From Clostridiales bacterium UBA6468 (GTDB lineage: Bacteria > Bacillota > Clostridia > Oscillospirales > Oscillospiraceae), in contig DJNI01000077.1 in NCBI GenBank assembly GCA_002436765.1, forward strand, positions 2,602 to 34,065: 31,464 nucleotides of DNA, given 5' to 3'. Of the stretch, positions 16,475-22,014 are shown one piece after another. Numbering within the stretch: the stretch's first letter is position 1; each line of letters opens with the position of its first letter. The position numbers and the translations under genes are program-made. Below the pieces are notes generated by a model. That model was given only the letters and a program-made list of their open reading frames with translations, searched no databases and was not told where the DNA came from.

Positions 16475-17578
16475 CTAAACTCCGGGAAGTTTGGATACCG
16501 CCCTTAAGAATGCGTCGGTTTGTGCGTCGGACGCGTCATGGCCGAAGCTGACCCGCACCGTTCCCGATTCCAGCGTCCCCGCGCTTTCATGGGCAAAGGG
16601 GGCGCAGTGCAGCCCGGCGCGAACCGCAATGCCCTGCTTCGCCAGAAACGCCGCCGCTTCCTCGCAGTCCATTCCCGGCCGGAAGGACACCGTCGACGCC
16701 TGATGCGCCCCGGCGAATACCTCCATCCCCAATTTCTGTAACCCCTTGGCGCACCGCTTCAGCTGCCGGTGCTCCCGGCGGAAAACGGTCTCCACACCTG
16801 TGCGGCTGACGAAGCGCAGTCCCTCCGTCAGTCCCGCGTAGCCGGGCACGTTCAGCGTCCCCGCTTCCAGGCGGTCGGGCAGGTAATCCGGCATGGCCTG
16901 ATTGACGGAATCGCTGCCCGTCCCCCCGAACAGCAGGGGCTGGGCGTCGCCGCCGCAGAGCAGCAGCCCCGTCCCCTGAGGCCCCAGCAGGCCCTTATGC
17001 CCCGGCATGGCGATAAAATCCGCCCCCAGCGCCTGAAAATCCACCGGCAGTGCCCCGGCGGACTGGGCTGCGTCGATGATAAACGTTACCCGCCATTTCC
17101 GGCACATTTCCGCCAGCTGCTCCACCGGCAGAATATACCCGAACACGTTGGAAACGTGGGTAAACACCGCCGCGTCCGCCCCCTGCTTCAGCTCCCGCCC
17201 GAAGCGGGAAAGGGTGTCCTCCCAGTCAAACAGCCGCCGCCCCGCCACCCGGATATCCGCCCCCAGCGCATGAAGGGGGCGGGTCACGGCGTTGTGCTCG
17301 AACCCGGACACGATCACCCGTCCCCCGGGCTTTACGACGGAGCGGATGGCAATATTCAGCCCATGGGTGCAGCTGGTGGTCAGCGCGACCTGCTCCGGCC
17401 GGCAGTGAAACAGCTCTGCCGCGGCTTCCCGGCAGGCGTATACCGTCTCCGACGCTTCCATTGCCGCGCTGTAGCCGCCCCGCCCCGGATTCGCGCAGAT
17501 GTACATCGCCCGCTCCACTGCCCGGTACACCCCCGGCGGCTTGCGGAAGGAGGTGGCGCCGTTGTCCAGATAGATCAT
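16475..17578 (-). CDS. Cysteine desulfurase-like aminotransferase class V
   Basis: PLP-dependent enzyme of the SufS/CsdA-like group, which takes sulfur (or selenium) from cysteine. It has 367 residues. Seen are the start MIYLDNGATSF, a cofactor-contacting IIDAAQSAG, the Schiff-base lysine Lys195 in PGHKGLLGP and a C-terminal loop cysteine Cys325 in AGLHCAPFAH that would carry the persulfide. The ATG at 17578 overlaps the stop of the DUF3343 gene (ATGA); longer readings upstream only mirror that gene. This subgroup is often paired with DUF3343 proteins, suggesting sulfur or selenium transfer between them. No selD or selA is in the window. Confidence 0.93.
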   Translation of the reverse strand: MIYLDNGATSFRKPPGVYRAVERAMYICANPGRGGYSAAMEASETVYACREAAAELFHCRPEQVALTTSCTHGLNIAIRSVVKPGGRVIVSGFEHNAVTRPLHALGADIRVAGRRLFDWEDTLSRFGRELKQGADAAVFTHVSNVFGYILPVEQLAEMCRKWRVTFIIDAAQSAGALPVDFQALGADFIAMPGHKGLLGPQGTGLLLCGGDAQPLLFGGTGSDSVNQAMPDYLPDRLEAGTLNVPGYAGLTEGLRFVSRTGVETVFRREHRQLKRCAKGLQKLGMEVFAGAHQASTVSFRPGMDCEEAAAFLAKQGIAVRAGLHCAPFAHESAGTLESGTVRVSFGHDASDAQTDAFLRAVSKLPGV

Positions 17579-17829
17579 ACCGTCAGCTCCTCCAGAGTTC
17601 CGTCCGGGCGCTGGGCGTAAATTTTGCGCAGGGGCACGCCGTTCTCCCGCAGAAGCTCCACCACCGGGATGATATCCTCCGTTTTGATCCGCAGGCTGTA
17701 GCCGCAGCCCTGCTGCTCCATCCACTTGGGCGTCCGCTGGAGGACGCAGCGGTGGTTGTTCCGGTTCAGCAGCCGCTCGCCCCGCTGGGCGAACGTCACC
17801 GAGCGGAACGTGATGATAAAGATTCTCAT
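17575..17829 (-). CDS. DUF3343 protein (putative Se/S carrier)
   Basis: An 84-residue protein matching the DUF3343 pattern: MRIFIITFRS start, a helix that follows a ligand-type motif, and a central GCGYSLRIK that resembles the family's conserved Cys-Gly segment before the last beta strand and helix. The family has been proposed to carry sulfur or selenium, but the activity is not proven. The ATG at 17829 lies behind GGGAGGG, which is folded into the hairpin at 17840-17865. It overlaps the desulfurase gene, so the two are probably made together. Confidence 0.82.
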   Translation of the reverse strand: MRIFIITFRSVTFAQRGERLLNRNNHRCVLQRTPKWMEQQGCGYSLRIKTEDIIPVVELLRENGVPLRKIYAQRPDGTLEELTV

Positions 17830-17839
17830 AACGCAAACC

Positions 17840-17865
17840 CTCCCGGCACAATCTATGCCCGGGAG
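17840..17865 (-). promoter_or_regulatory. Hairpin sequestering the DUF3343 ribosome site
   Basis: On the minus strand CTCCCGG-G-CA pairs with TGCCGGGAG around a 7-base loop (9 pairs, one bulge). The 3' arm contains the Shine-Dalgarno GGGAGG of the DUF3343 gene. Such a structure would lower initiation unless opened. No T run follows, so it is not a terminator. Confidence 0.6.
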
Positions 17866-17898
17866 GTCGAAACCGTGCGTATTCCGGCAGTGCAACTA

Positions 17899-17922
17899 GG
17901 GCAGCCGCGCAGGCGGCTGCCC
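17899..17922 (-). other. Strong hairpin after the anti-sigma gene
   Basis: Perfect 10-base-pair stem GGGCAGCCGC / GCGGCTGCCC with a 4-base loop, 6 bases after the anti-sigma stop. The bases that follow on the minus strand are TAGTTGC rather than a T run, so termination would be inefficient. It may protect the 3' end of the sigma transcript. Confidence 0.5.
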
Positions 17923-17928
17923 CAAAAA

Positions 17929-18912
17929 TCAAGGTTTATTTTCGTTTTCCAGCGTGATGGTGGTCACGTAGTCCGGATTGGGGACGTAAAGACGGTAGCT
18001 GGTCCCCGACAGCTCCATATAGTAATAGCTCCAGCCGGATTTGAATTTCAGCCCCACCGTGATGGACGGCTGATCCTGAGCGGCGGCGGGCAGGTTGTTC
18101 AGTACCAGACATTCCCCTTCCTCCGTGGTGTAGTCCCCCCGATCCGCGGGTTCATCCGCCCCGTTCAGAAGAATGTGGTCGCCGACGTAGGGTTTCATCG
18201 GAATGGCTACGCAGCACGAGCCCGTTTCCCCGAGAATTTCCCAGAATTTTTTGTATTCCTCGTCGGTCAGCGTCGAGCGCAGTTCGTCGTCCATGTAGAT
18301 CTGGGAATTCCTGCGCAGGTCGTATTTCTTTGCGTACTCGCTTCTTCCCGCCAGACGATAGTCATACGCCTCCTGCGTCCAGACGCCCGCTTCCAGATAC
18401 TGATCGACAGTGTCGTCCGTCAGACCGTACATCTCGCACCAAGACTGATCGTCGGGCCATTGCAGGATCTCCTGCTTCAGCGCGTCCTCCGGCGTAAACC
18501 CTACCACCGTTTCCCCAGGCATGACCCCGGACAGGTCGTAGCCCAGCGCAACGGATTTTCCGTCATAGTAGCTCTGAAACAACGTGAACTTGGTGTAGTC
18601 CGCTTCGGCAAATTCGACGGTTTCCGGCGTCTGGGGCTGGGTCACACTCTGCGCCGCTTCCAGAACCGGCGCATCCAACGGCGTCGCCTTAGGCTGAGCG
18701 GCGGCAAAAATGTTGGGTATCCACCCCGCCGCCGCAGCGGTCACGGTGAGCAGACTGACGCAGATGGCCGCAGCCAGAATATAGAGGATGGTTTTTCTCC
18801 CGGAAAAGTGCTTTTGTTTCATATCGGTTGCCTCCTGTAAGGCGGCGTCCACCATGTCCAGATACCTTTCATCCACGTATTCCAATGCTCTGAAAAGGTT
18901 CTTTCCGTTCAT
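17929..18912 (-). CDS. Membrane-anchored protein paired with the sigma factor (likely anti-sigma)
   Basis: 327 residues: a cytoplasmic part of about 38 residues (YVDERYLDMVDAALQEA), one membrane helix (about residues 40-62, TILYILAAAICVSLLTVTAAAAG) and a large external domain without a recognised family. The layout and the 4-base ATGA overlap with the sigma gene point to an anti-sigma role, with the short N-terminal segment holding the sigma factor and the outer domain sensing a signal. The N-terminal segment lacks an obvious zinc anti-sigma HxxxCxxC motif. No enzymatic motif is visible. Confidence 0.75.
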   Translation of the reverse strand: MNGKNLFRALEYVDERYLDMVDAALQEATDMKQKHFSGRKTILYILAAAICVSLLTVTAAAAGWIPNIFAAAQPKATPLDAPVLEAAQSVTQPQTPETVEFAEADYTKFTLFQSYYDGKSVALGYDLSGVMPGETVVGFTPEDALKQEILQWPDDQSWCEMYGLTDDTVDQYLEAGVWTQEAYDYRLAGRSEYAKKYDLRRNSQIYMDDELRSTLTDEEYKKFWEILGETGSCCVAIPMKPYVGDHILLNGADEPADRGDYTTEEGECLVLNNLPAAAQDQPSITVGLKFKSGWSYYYMELSGTSYRLYVPNPDYVTTITLENENKP

Positions 18913-19469
18913 ATGCTGATCCCCTCCCTTTCCAGCTGCTTGCGCAGCTTTTGCCGCAGGCAGCTCAAGCGGTACTTTACATTCCGTTCCGTCAGGCCGA
19001 GCTTCTCCGCGATTTCACTGATGGTCAAGCTGTAGTAATAGCGGCTCAGGAACACGGCGCAGTCCTTCTTGTCCAGCCGGGACAGGAACCGGTTCACACT
19101 CCCCGCAGCCAGTTTTGCGTCCACGGCGGCCTCCACGTCGAAGCGGGGGTCCGGCAGGCAGGCGTCCAGCTCCGACAGCAGCGTTATCATGTGCACGTCT
19201 CTGCGTTTGGCGGTGATATAATCCAGCCGGTCAAAGGCCAGATTCCGGGCGATCCGGGACAGGAAATGCTTCAGCACCCTGGGAATTTCCGGCGGAATGG
19301 CATTCCAGGCGGCCAGATACGTATCCGACGCGATTTCCTCCGTATCCTCCCGGCAGCGCAGGATGTTGTAGGCGATCTGGTTTATGTAACCGCCGTATTT
19401 CTTCGCCGTCTCGCCGATGGCCGCCTCCTGCCGGGACAGGTAAAGGGCGATGATCTGGGTATCTTCCAT
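18909..19469 (-). CDS. ECF-type RNA polymerase sigma factor
   Basis: A 186-residue sigma-70-family protein. Region 2 is recognisable around residues 20-85 (YNILRCREDTEEIASDTYLAAWNAI, then RIARNLAFDRLDYITAKRR). Region 4 is at the C-terminus (LTISEIAEKLGLTERNVKYRLSCLRQKLRKQ). The ATG at 19469 has a near-perfect AAGGAGGTG site; longer readings run into the promoter. It is followed directly by a membrane protein that overlaps its stop codon. Expression starts from 19509-19537, and a 16-base palindrome lies at the start of the transcript. Confidence 0.93.
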   Translation of the reverse strand: MEDTQIIALYLSRQEAAIGETAKKYGGYINQIAYNILRCREDTEEIASDTYLAAWNAIPPEIPRVLKHFLSRIARNLAFDRLDYITAKRRDVHMITLLSELDACLPDPRFDVEAAVDAKLAAGSVNRFLSRLDKKDCAVFLSRYYYSLTISEIAEKLGLTERNVKYRLSCLRQKLRKQLEREGISI

Positions 19470-19488
19470 CAGGACACCTCCTTGTGAT

Positions 19489-19504
19489 GTGTAAGGCCTT
19501 ACAC
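19489..19504. promoter_or_regulatory. Perfect 16-bp palindrome at the sigma-factor transcription start
   Basis: GTGTAAGGCCTTACAC, fully symmetric, about 5 bases downstream of the -10 box and just before the ribosome site. It is well placed for a repressor that blocks initiation. Confidence 0.6.
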
Positions 19505-19508
19505 CGCT

Positions 19509-19537
19509 ATAGTAGGAAAACAGCGGCCAACGGACAA
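19509..19537 (-). promoter_or_regulatory. Promoter of the sigma/anti-sigma pair
   Basis: TTGTCC (19532-19537), 17 bases, TACTAT (19509-19514) on the minus strand: a good housekeeping-type match. An ECF-type autoregulated promoter may also be present but cannot be recognised by eye. Confidence 0.65.
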
Positions 19538-19592
19538 AAGCAACACCGCACAATTGCGGCTGAGACTCAAAGACGCAATTGTGCGGTGTTGC
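19534..19592 (-). terminator. Terminator upstream of the sigma promoter
   Basis: A perfect 19-base inverted repeat (arms 19540-19558 and 19574-19592) with a 15-base loop, followed on the minus strand by TTTTGT. It would end transcripts coming from the cobalamin riboswitch region and keep them out of the sigma gene. Confidence 0.75.
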
Positions 19593-19690
19593 CCAGGGAA
19601 AGGAAGCGCGGCCCTGATGCGCACCCGGTCAAGAAGGGTAATGTACATGCACCGCCAGTGTTCGGCGGAGACTTTCCATGCTTCCCGGTA

Positions 19691-19720
19691 ATGCCGCCGT
19701 CGCTGCTCCGACGGCGGCAT
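19691..19720. repeat. Perfect 12-bp inverted repeat
   Basis: ATGCCGCCGTCG and CGACGGCGGCAT around a 6-base loop. No T run on either side. It is one of several stable stems in the riboswitch transcript. Confidence 0.6.
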
Positions 19721-19729
19721 CCAGGGAGG

Positions 19730-19760
19730 AAAAGCTGTTCCTTGGGCAATCAAAACAGCT
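19730..19760 (-). terminator. Weak terminator-like hairpin
   Basis: AGCTGTT and AACAGCT pair around a 14-base loop, then TTTTCC on the minus strand. It begins 2 bases after the stop of the 22-codon frame at 19762-19830. Confidence 0.35.
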
Positions 19761-19761
19761 C

Positions 19762-19830
19762 TCACTTATTACGGGCTCGCGCAGGGGGTGCGCGGGATCC
19801 GGTAATAGCAAACTTATCGGCGCTCTGCAT
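19762..19830 (-). CDS. Possible 22-residue microprotein
   Basis: A short frame from ATG at 19830 to TGA at 19762, rich in Ala and Arg with a basic end (PPARARNK). AGAGG lies 7 bases upstream of the ATG. Its start overlaps the stop of the preceding 36-codon frame (TAATG), an arrangement that allows coupled translation. A terminator-like hairpin follows the stop. No family is recognised. It may simply be a chance frame inside a structured RNA. Confidence 0.25.
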   Translation of the reverse strand: MQSADKFAITGSRAPPARARNK

Positions 19831-19940
19831 TAGCGAACCTCTGATTCAATCGGCAGAGACTGTGAGCGGGAGAATTTTCGGCCAATCGGGGCATCGAAAA
19901 CGACGCAATATTGTATGTACCCGCAAGGGGTATGCCGCAT
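19830..19940 (-). CDS. Possible 36-residue microprotein
   Basis: A frame from ATG at 19940 to TAA at 19830, beginning MRHTPCGYIQYC and ending SLPIESEVR. The ribosome site is weak. The stop TAA overlaps the next ATG. It lies within bases that can also form hairpins. Composition is not clearly coding and no family is recognised. It is listed because nothing else in this riboswitch transcript could be the product. Confidence 0.22.
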   Translation of the reverse strand: MRHTPCGYIQYCVVFDAPIGRKFSRSQSLPIESEVR

Positions 19941-20059
19941 CCGTAAGCCGGCTTGTGCCGCCGGCGCGGGGACTTGCACCCCGTTCTCTTGTTCAGCCGG
20001 ACAGTCTGAACGCCCCGCCCGGCCGCGGAAACACGAATAAAATTGTACTGGGAACAACG

Positions 20060-20110
20060 AAAAAACGGTCATCGCGAGTTCCACCAAAAGGGTAGAACAT
20101 CGCCATGACC
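20060..20110 (-). terminator. Expression-platform terminator of the cobalamin riboswitch
   Basis: On the minus strand the stem GGTCAT/ATGACC is extended by GCGA/TCGC and GTTC/GAAC with single-base interruptions, and is followed by GTTTTTT. It starts about 20 bases after the B12 box end, the normal place for ligand-controlled termination. Confidence 0.82.
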
Positions 20111-20129
20111 ATTCCGAAGCAACATTCTG

Positions 20130-20345
20130 ACGAACAGTAGGTCTCCCGACTTGCGTCTCAGGCAAAGCCTACCCTGCCTTCTCAGGTTGCCCCAATGACT
20201 GGCTTTCGCCGACGGACAGGCTTCTCAACGCACACGGTATTGGTCAATGCGGGGCTTCCAGAACGCTCTGATTACCCCATTTCCTTGTTAAGCCCTGCGC
20301 CTGACGAAACCGCCGTTACGAACGCAGCGCCTCTGCTCGTGTTTT
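20130..20345 (-). ncRNA. Cobalamin (B12) riboswitch aptamer
   Basis: On the minus strand the 3' part holds the B12 box AAGTCGGGAGACCTAC (20137-20152), very close to the consensus AAGTCAGGAGACCTGC. Upstream come AGCCAGTC and a GAGAAGGCAGG segment corresponding to the conserved GCCACTG and GGGAAGG blocks. Near the 5' end GGGCTTAACAAGGAA and GGGGTAAT match the J2/3 and P3 region. A perfect promoter is just upstream and a terminator just downstream. The class binds adenosyl- or methylcobalamin and usually lowers expression when the ligand is bound. The next genes on this strand are not B12-related. Confidence 0.85.
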
Positions 20346-20354
20346 CTAATCAGT

Positions 20355-20383
20355 ATTATAAGACCGATTTCAGAAATTGTCAA
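20355..20383 (-). promoter_or_regulatory. Consensus promoter of the riboswitch transcript
   Basis: TTGACA (20378-20383), 17-base spacer, TATAAT (20355-20360): a perfect match in both boxes. Transcription would begin near 20348, at the edge of the aptamer. Confidence 0.9.
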
Positions 20384-20458
20384 TACATATTTTATGATCT
20401 GCACAACATCTTATGGTCAAAAAGCCACCCGGTTCCGCATATTGTTACAGATTTGCAA

Positions 20459-21133
20459 TCATTTCGTCTCCGCTGCCGTCACCCGGAACCACGCGCCGCT
20501 GGTTTCGATCAATCCGGCCTTTTTGAGCTTCCCGATCTCGGCCGACATGGCGCTGCGCTCCACCCCCAGATAATCCGCCAGCGCCTGACGGTCATAGGGG
20601 ATCGTAAACTCCGCGCTGCCCCGGCGCTTCGCCTGGTCGAGCAGAAATTCCATTAGCTTTTCCCGGGTCGTTTTCCGGGACATGAAGCGGATTTTCTCCG
20701 TCAGCGCCAGATTTTTTCTGGCCATGCCCCGCAGGAGGTTGTAGACCAGCCGGCTGTGGAACAGGCAGTCGTGACCGCAGCCGGTCATCACCCGCCGGCA
20801 ATCCAGCAGGAGCACGGTGCTGTTCTGCACGGCGAAGGCGCTGACGGGCAAAGCGTCCAGCCCCGCGCAGACGAAAGCCTCCGCGAACATCCCGCCGGGT
20901 GCGACCACCGTCAGCACGCTCCGGTTTCCGTAGTAGTCGTCCCGGACGATCTGCACCCCGCCGGACAGCACCACTCCCACAAACCGGGCAGGCTCCCCCT
21001 CCAGGAACACCGGGTCGCCCTTGGGAATTTCGACCACCTTTTTGTCCAGGCAGTCCAGAATCTCCGGCATTTCCTGCCGGGAAATGCCCGCAAACAGCGG
21101 ACATTGGGTCAAAATTTCATAATATGCTTCCAT
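20459..21133 (-). CDS. Crp/Fnr-family transcriptional regulator
   Basis: 224 residues: an N-terminal cyclic-nucleotide-binding-like beta barrel (about 10-125, with PKGDPVFLEGEPA), a long dimer helix, and a C-terminal winged helix (about 150-215; YDRQALADYLGVERSAMSAEIGKLKKAGLI is the DNA-contacting part). There is no FNR-type N-terminal cysteine cluster. The ATG at 21133 follows AAAGGAG. It is divergent from a 4Fe-4S protein with overlapping promoters and a shared palindrome. In Clostridia similar regulators sit next to ferredoxin and hybrid-cluster protein genes and respond to nitric oxide or redox stress; that role is inferred here. Confidence 0.93.
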   Translation of the reverse strand: MEAYYEILTQCPLFAGISRQEMPEILDCLDKKVVEIPKGDPVFLEGEPARFVGVVLSGGVQIVRDDYYGNRSVLTVVAPGGMFAEAFVCAGLDALPVSAFAVQNSTVLLLDCRRVMTGCGHDCLFHSRLVYNLLRGMARKNLALTEKIRFMSRKTTREKLMEFLLDQAKRRGSAEFTIPYDRQALADYLGVERSAMSAEIGKLKKAGLIETSGAWFRVTAAETK

Positions 21134-21144
21134 AATCGCTCCTT

Positions 21145-21160
21145 TGTTGGAATTCCAACA
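21145..21160. promoter_or_regulatory. Perfect 16-bp palindrome, likely Crp/Fnr-family operator
   Basis: TGTTGGAATTCCAACA, fully symmetric, in the 85-base divergent region. It is centred about 37-40 bases upstream of the predicted ferredoxin start, the class II activator position, and lies downstream of the regulator's own start. Confidence 0.8.
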
Positions 21161-21182
21161 TACCTTTCTGCAATAGTATAGT
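21153..21182 (+). promoter_or_regulatory. Activator-dependent-looking promoter of the 4Fe-4S gene
   Basis: -10 TATAGT (21177-21182) with a poor -35 TTCCAA (21153-21158, 18-base spacer) that lies inside the palindrome. A weak -35 covered by an operator fits activation by the divergent regulator. Confidence 0.55.
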
Positions 21183-21203
21183 AGACTATGGACATAAAGT
21201 CAA
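21175..21203 (-). promoter_or_regulatory. Promoter of the Crp/Fnr-family regulator
   Basis: TTGACT (21198-21203), 17 bases, TATACT (21175-21180) on the minus strand. Its -10 box overlaps that of the opposing promoter, so only one polymerase can bind at a time. The palindrome lies about 8-23 bases into the transcript. Confidence 0.7.
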
Positions 21204-21218
21204 TCAGGAGGAACACTT

Positions 21219-21917
21219 ATGATTCGCAGAATTATTGAGATCAATCAGGAAAAATGCAACGGCTGCGGCGCCTGCGCGGCGGCATGCCACGAGGGCGCCA
21301 TCGCCATGGTGGACGGCAAGGCGCAGCTGATGCGGGACGACTACTGCGACGGTCTGGGGGACTGTCTCCCCGCCTGCCCCACCGGCGCGATCACCTTTGT
21401 GGAGCGGGAAGCGGCCGCCTACGACGAGGCCGCCGTTCTGGCCGCGAAGGCGAAGCAGGAAGAAAAGCTGCCCTGCGGCTGCCCCGGCACCGCCGCGCGG
21501 GCCATTCACCGGGAGGAATCCCCTTGCGACGTCAGGACGCCCCAGCAGTCCCAGCTGCGCCAGTGGCCGGTGCAGATCAGGCTTGCGCCCGTGAACGCCC
21601 CCTGGTTTGACGGGGCGAAGCTCCTGGTCGCCGCCGACTGCACCGCCTACGCCTACGCCAATTTCCACCAGGATTTCATCAAAGGGCGCATCACGCTGGT
21701 AGGCTGTCCCAAGCTGGACGCGGTAGACTATTCCGAAAAGCTCACGGAAATTCTGAAGCACAACGACATCCGCAGCATCACCGTCGTTCGGATGGAAGTC
21801 CCCTGCTGCGGCGGCATCGAGCAGGCGGTCAAGAAAGCGCTGCTGAACAGCGGCAAGCCGATCCCCTGGGACGTGGTGATCGTCTCCACCGACGGAAGAA
21901 TCCTGGACAGGGTGTAA
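21219..21917 (+). CDS. 4Fe-4S dicluster-binding protein
   Basis: 232 residues. The N-terminal 60 residues are a ferredoxin-like pair of cluster sites: CNGCGACAAACHEGAI and then CDGLGDCLPACPTGAI, the second with the altered spacing common in a Clostridia family of this kind. A Glu-rich linker with CGCPG follows and then a C-terminal domain (about 130-232) with CPKLD and CCGGIEQAVKKAL. The ATG at 21219 follows AGGAGG. The family is often found next to a Crp/Fnr regulator and hcp; here hcp is absent from the window. It is likely an electron carrier or redox-stress protein. Confidence 0.9.
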   Translation: MIRRIIEINQEKCNGCGACAAACHEGAIAMVDGKAQLMRDDYCDGLGDCLPACPTGAITFVEREAAAYDEAAVLAAKAKQEEKLPCGCPGTAARAIHREESPCDVRTPQQSQLRQWPVQIRLAPVNAPWFDGAKLLVAADCTAYAYANFHQDFIKGRITLVGCPKLDAVDYSEKLTEILKHNDIRSITVVRMEVPCCGGIEQAVKKALLNSGKPIPWDVVIVSTDGRILDRV

Positions 21918-21964
21918 CGCACCGGGGAGAACGCCTCCTCAGGGTTTTCTCCGAACCTTACAAG

Positions 21965-22010
21965 AAGGACGTATTGCAGCCAATTGCAATGCGTCCTTTT
22001 CTTTCATTTT
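21965..22010 (+). terminator. Terminator of the 4Fe-4S gene
   Basis: A 14-base-pair stem, AAGGACGTATTGCA with TGCAATGCGTCCTT (one G-T pair), a 6-base loop, then a T-rich run (TTTTCTTTC). Confidence 0.88.
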
Positions 22011-22014
22011 TAGT

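Larger units (their letters stand above)
19593..20059 (-). other. Hairpin-rich stretch downstream of the riboswitch, no recognised gene
   Basis: About 470 bases that would be transcribed when the riboswitch terminator is open. No protein of recognisable family is encoded on either strand. On the minus strand several stems are visible: GTTCAG/CTGAAC (19991-20011), a GGGGTGcAAGTCCCC hairpin (19968-19982), a CCGGC-rich stem beside it, and a 12-base stem at 19691-19720. Two overlapping short reading frames are noted separately. The block may be a regulatory RNA, a decayed gene, or a dispersed intergenic repeat; sequence alone does not decide. Confidence 0.5.

Noticed and set aside
17579..17932. 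N-terminal extension of the desulfurase-like gene
   Set aside because: The extra residues are a frame-shifted reading of the DUF3343 gene; the real start is the ATG at 17578 overlapping its stop.
19593..20059. Candidate housekeeping RNA (RNase P, tmRNA, 6S or SRP RNA) in the gene-free block
   Set aside because: None of the conserved cores of these RNAs was found on either strand.
19484..20095. 203-codon open frame on the plus strand between the sigma factor and the Crp/Fnr gene
   Set aside because: It lies antisense to the riboswitch terminator and hairpin block, and its composition is not protein-like.
19830..20165. 111-codon open frame running through the riboswitch on the minus strand
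   Set aside because: Its first two-thirds cover the B12 box and the terminator; only the last 36 codons are kept, as a low-confidence candidate.
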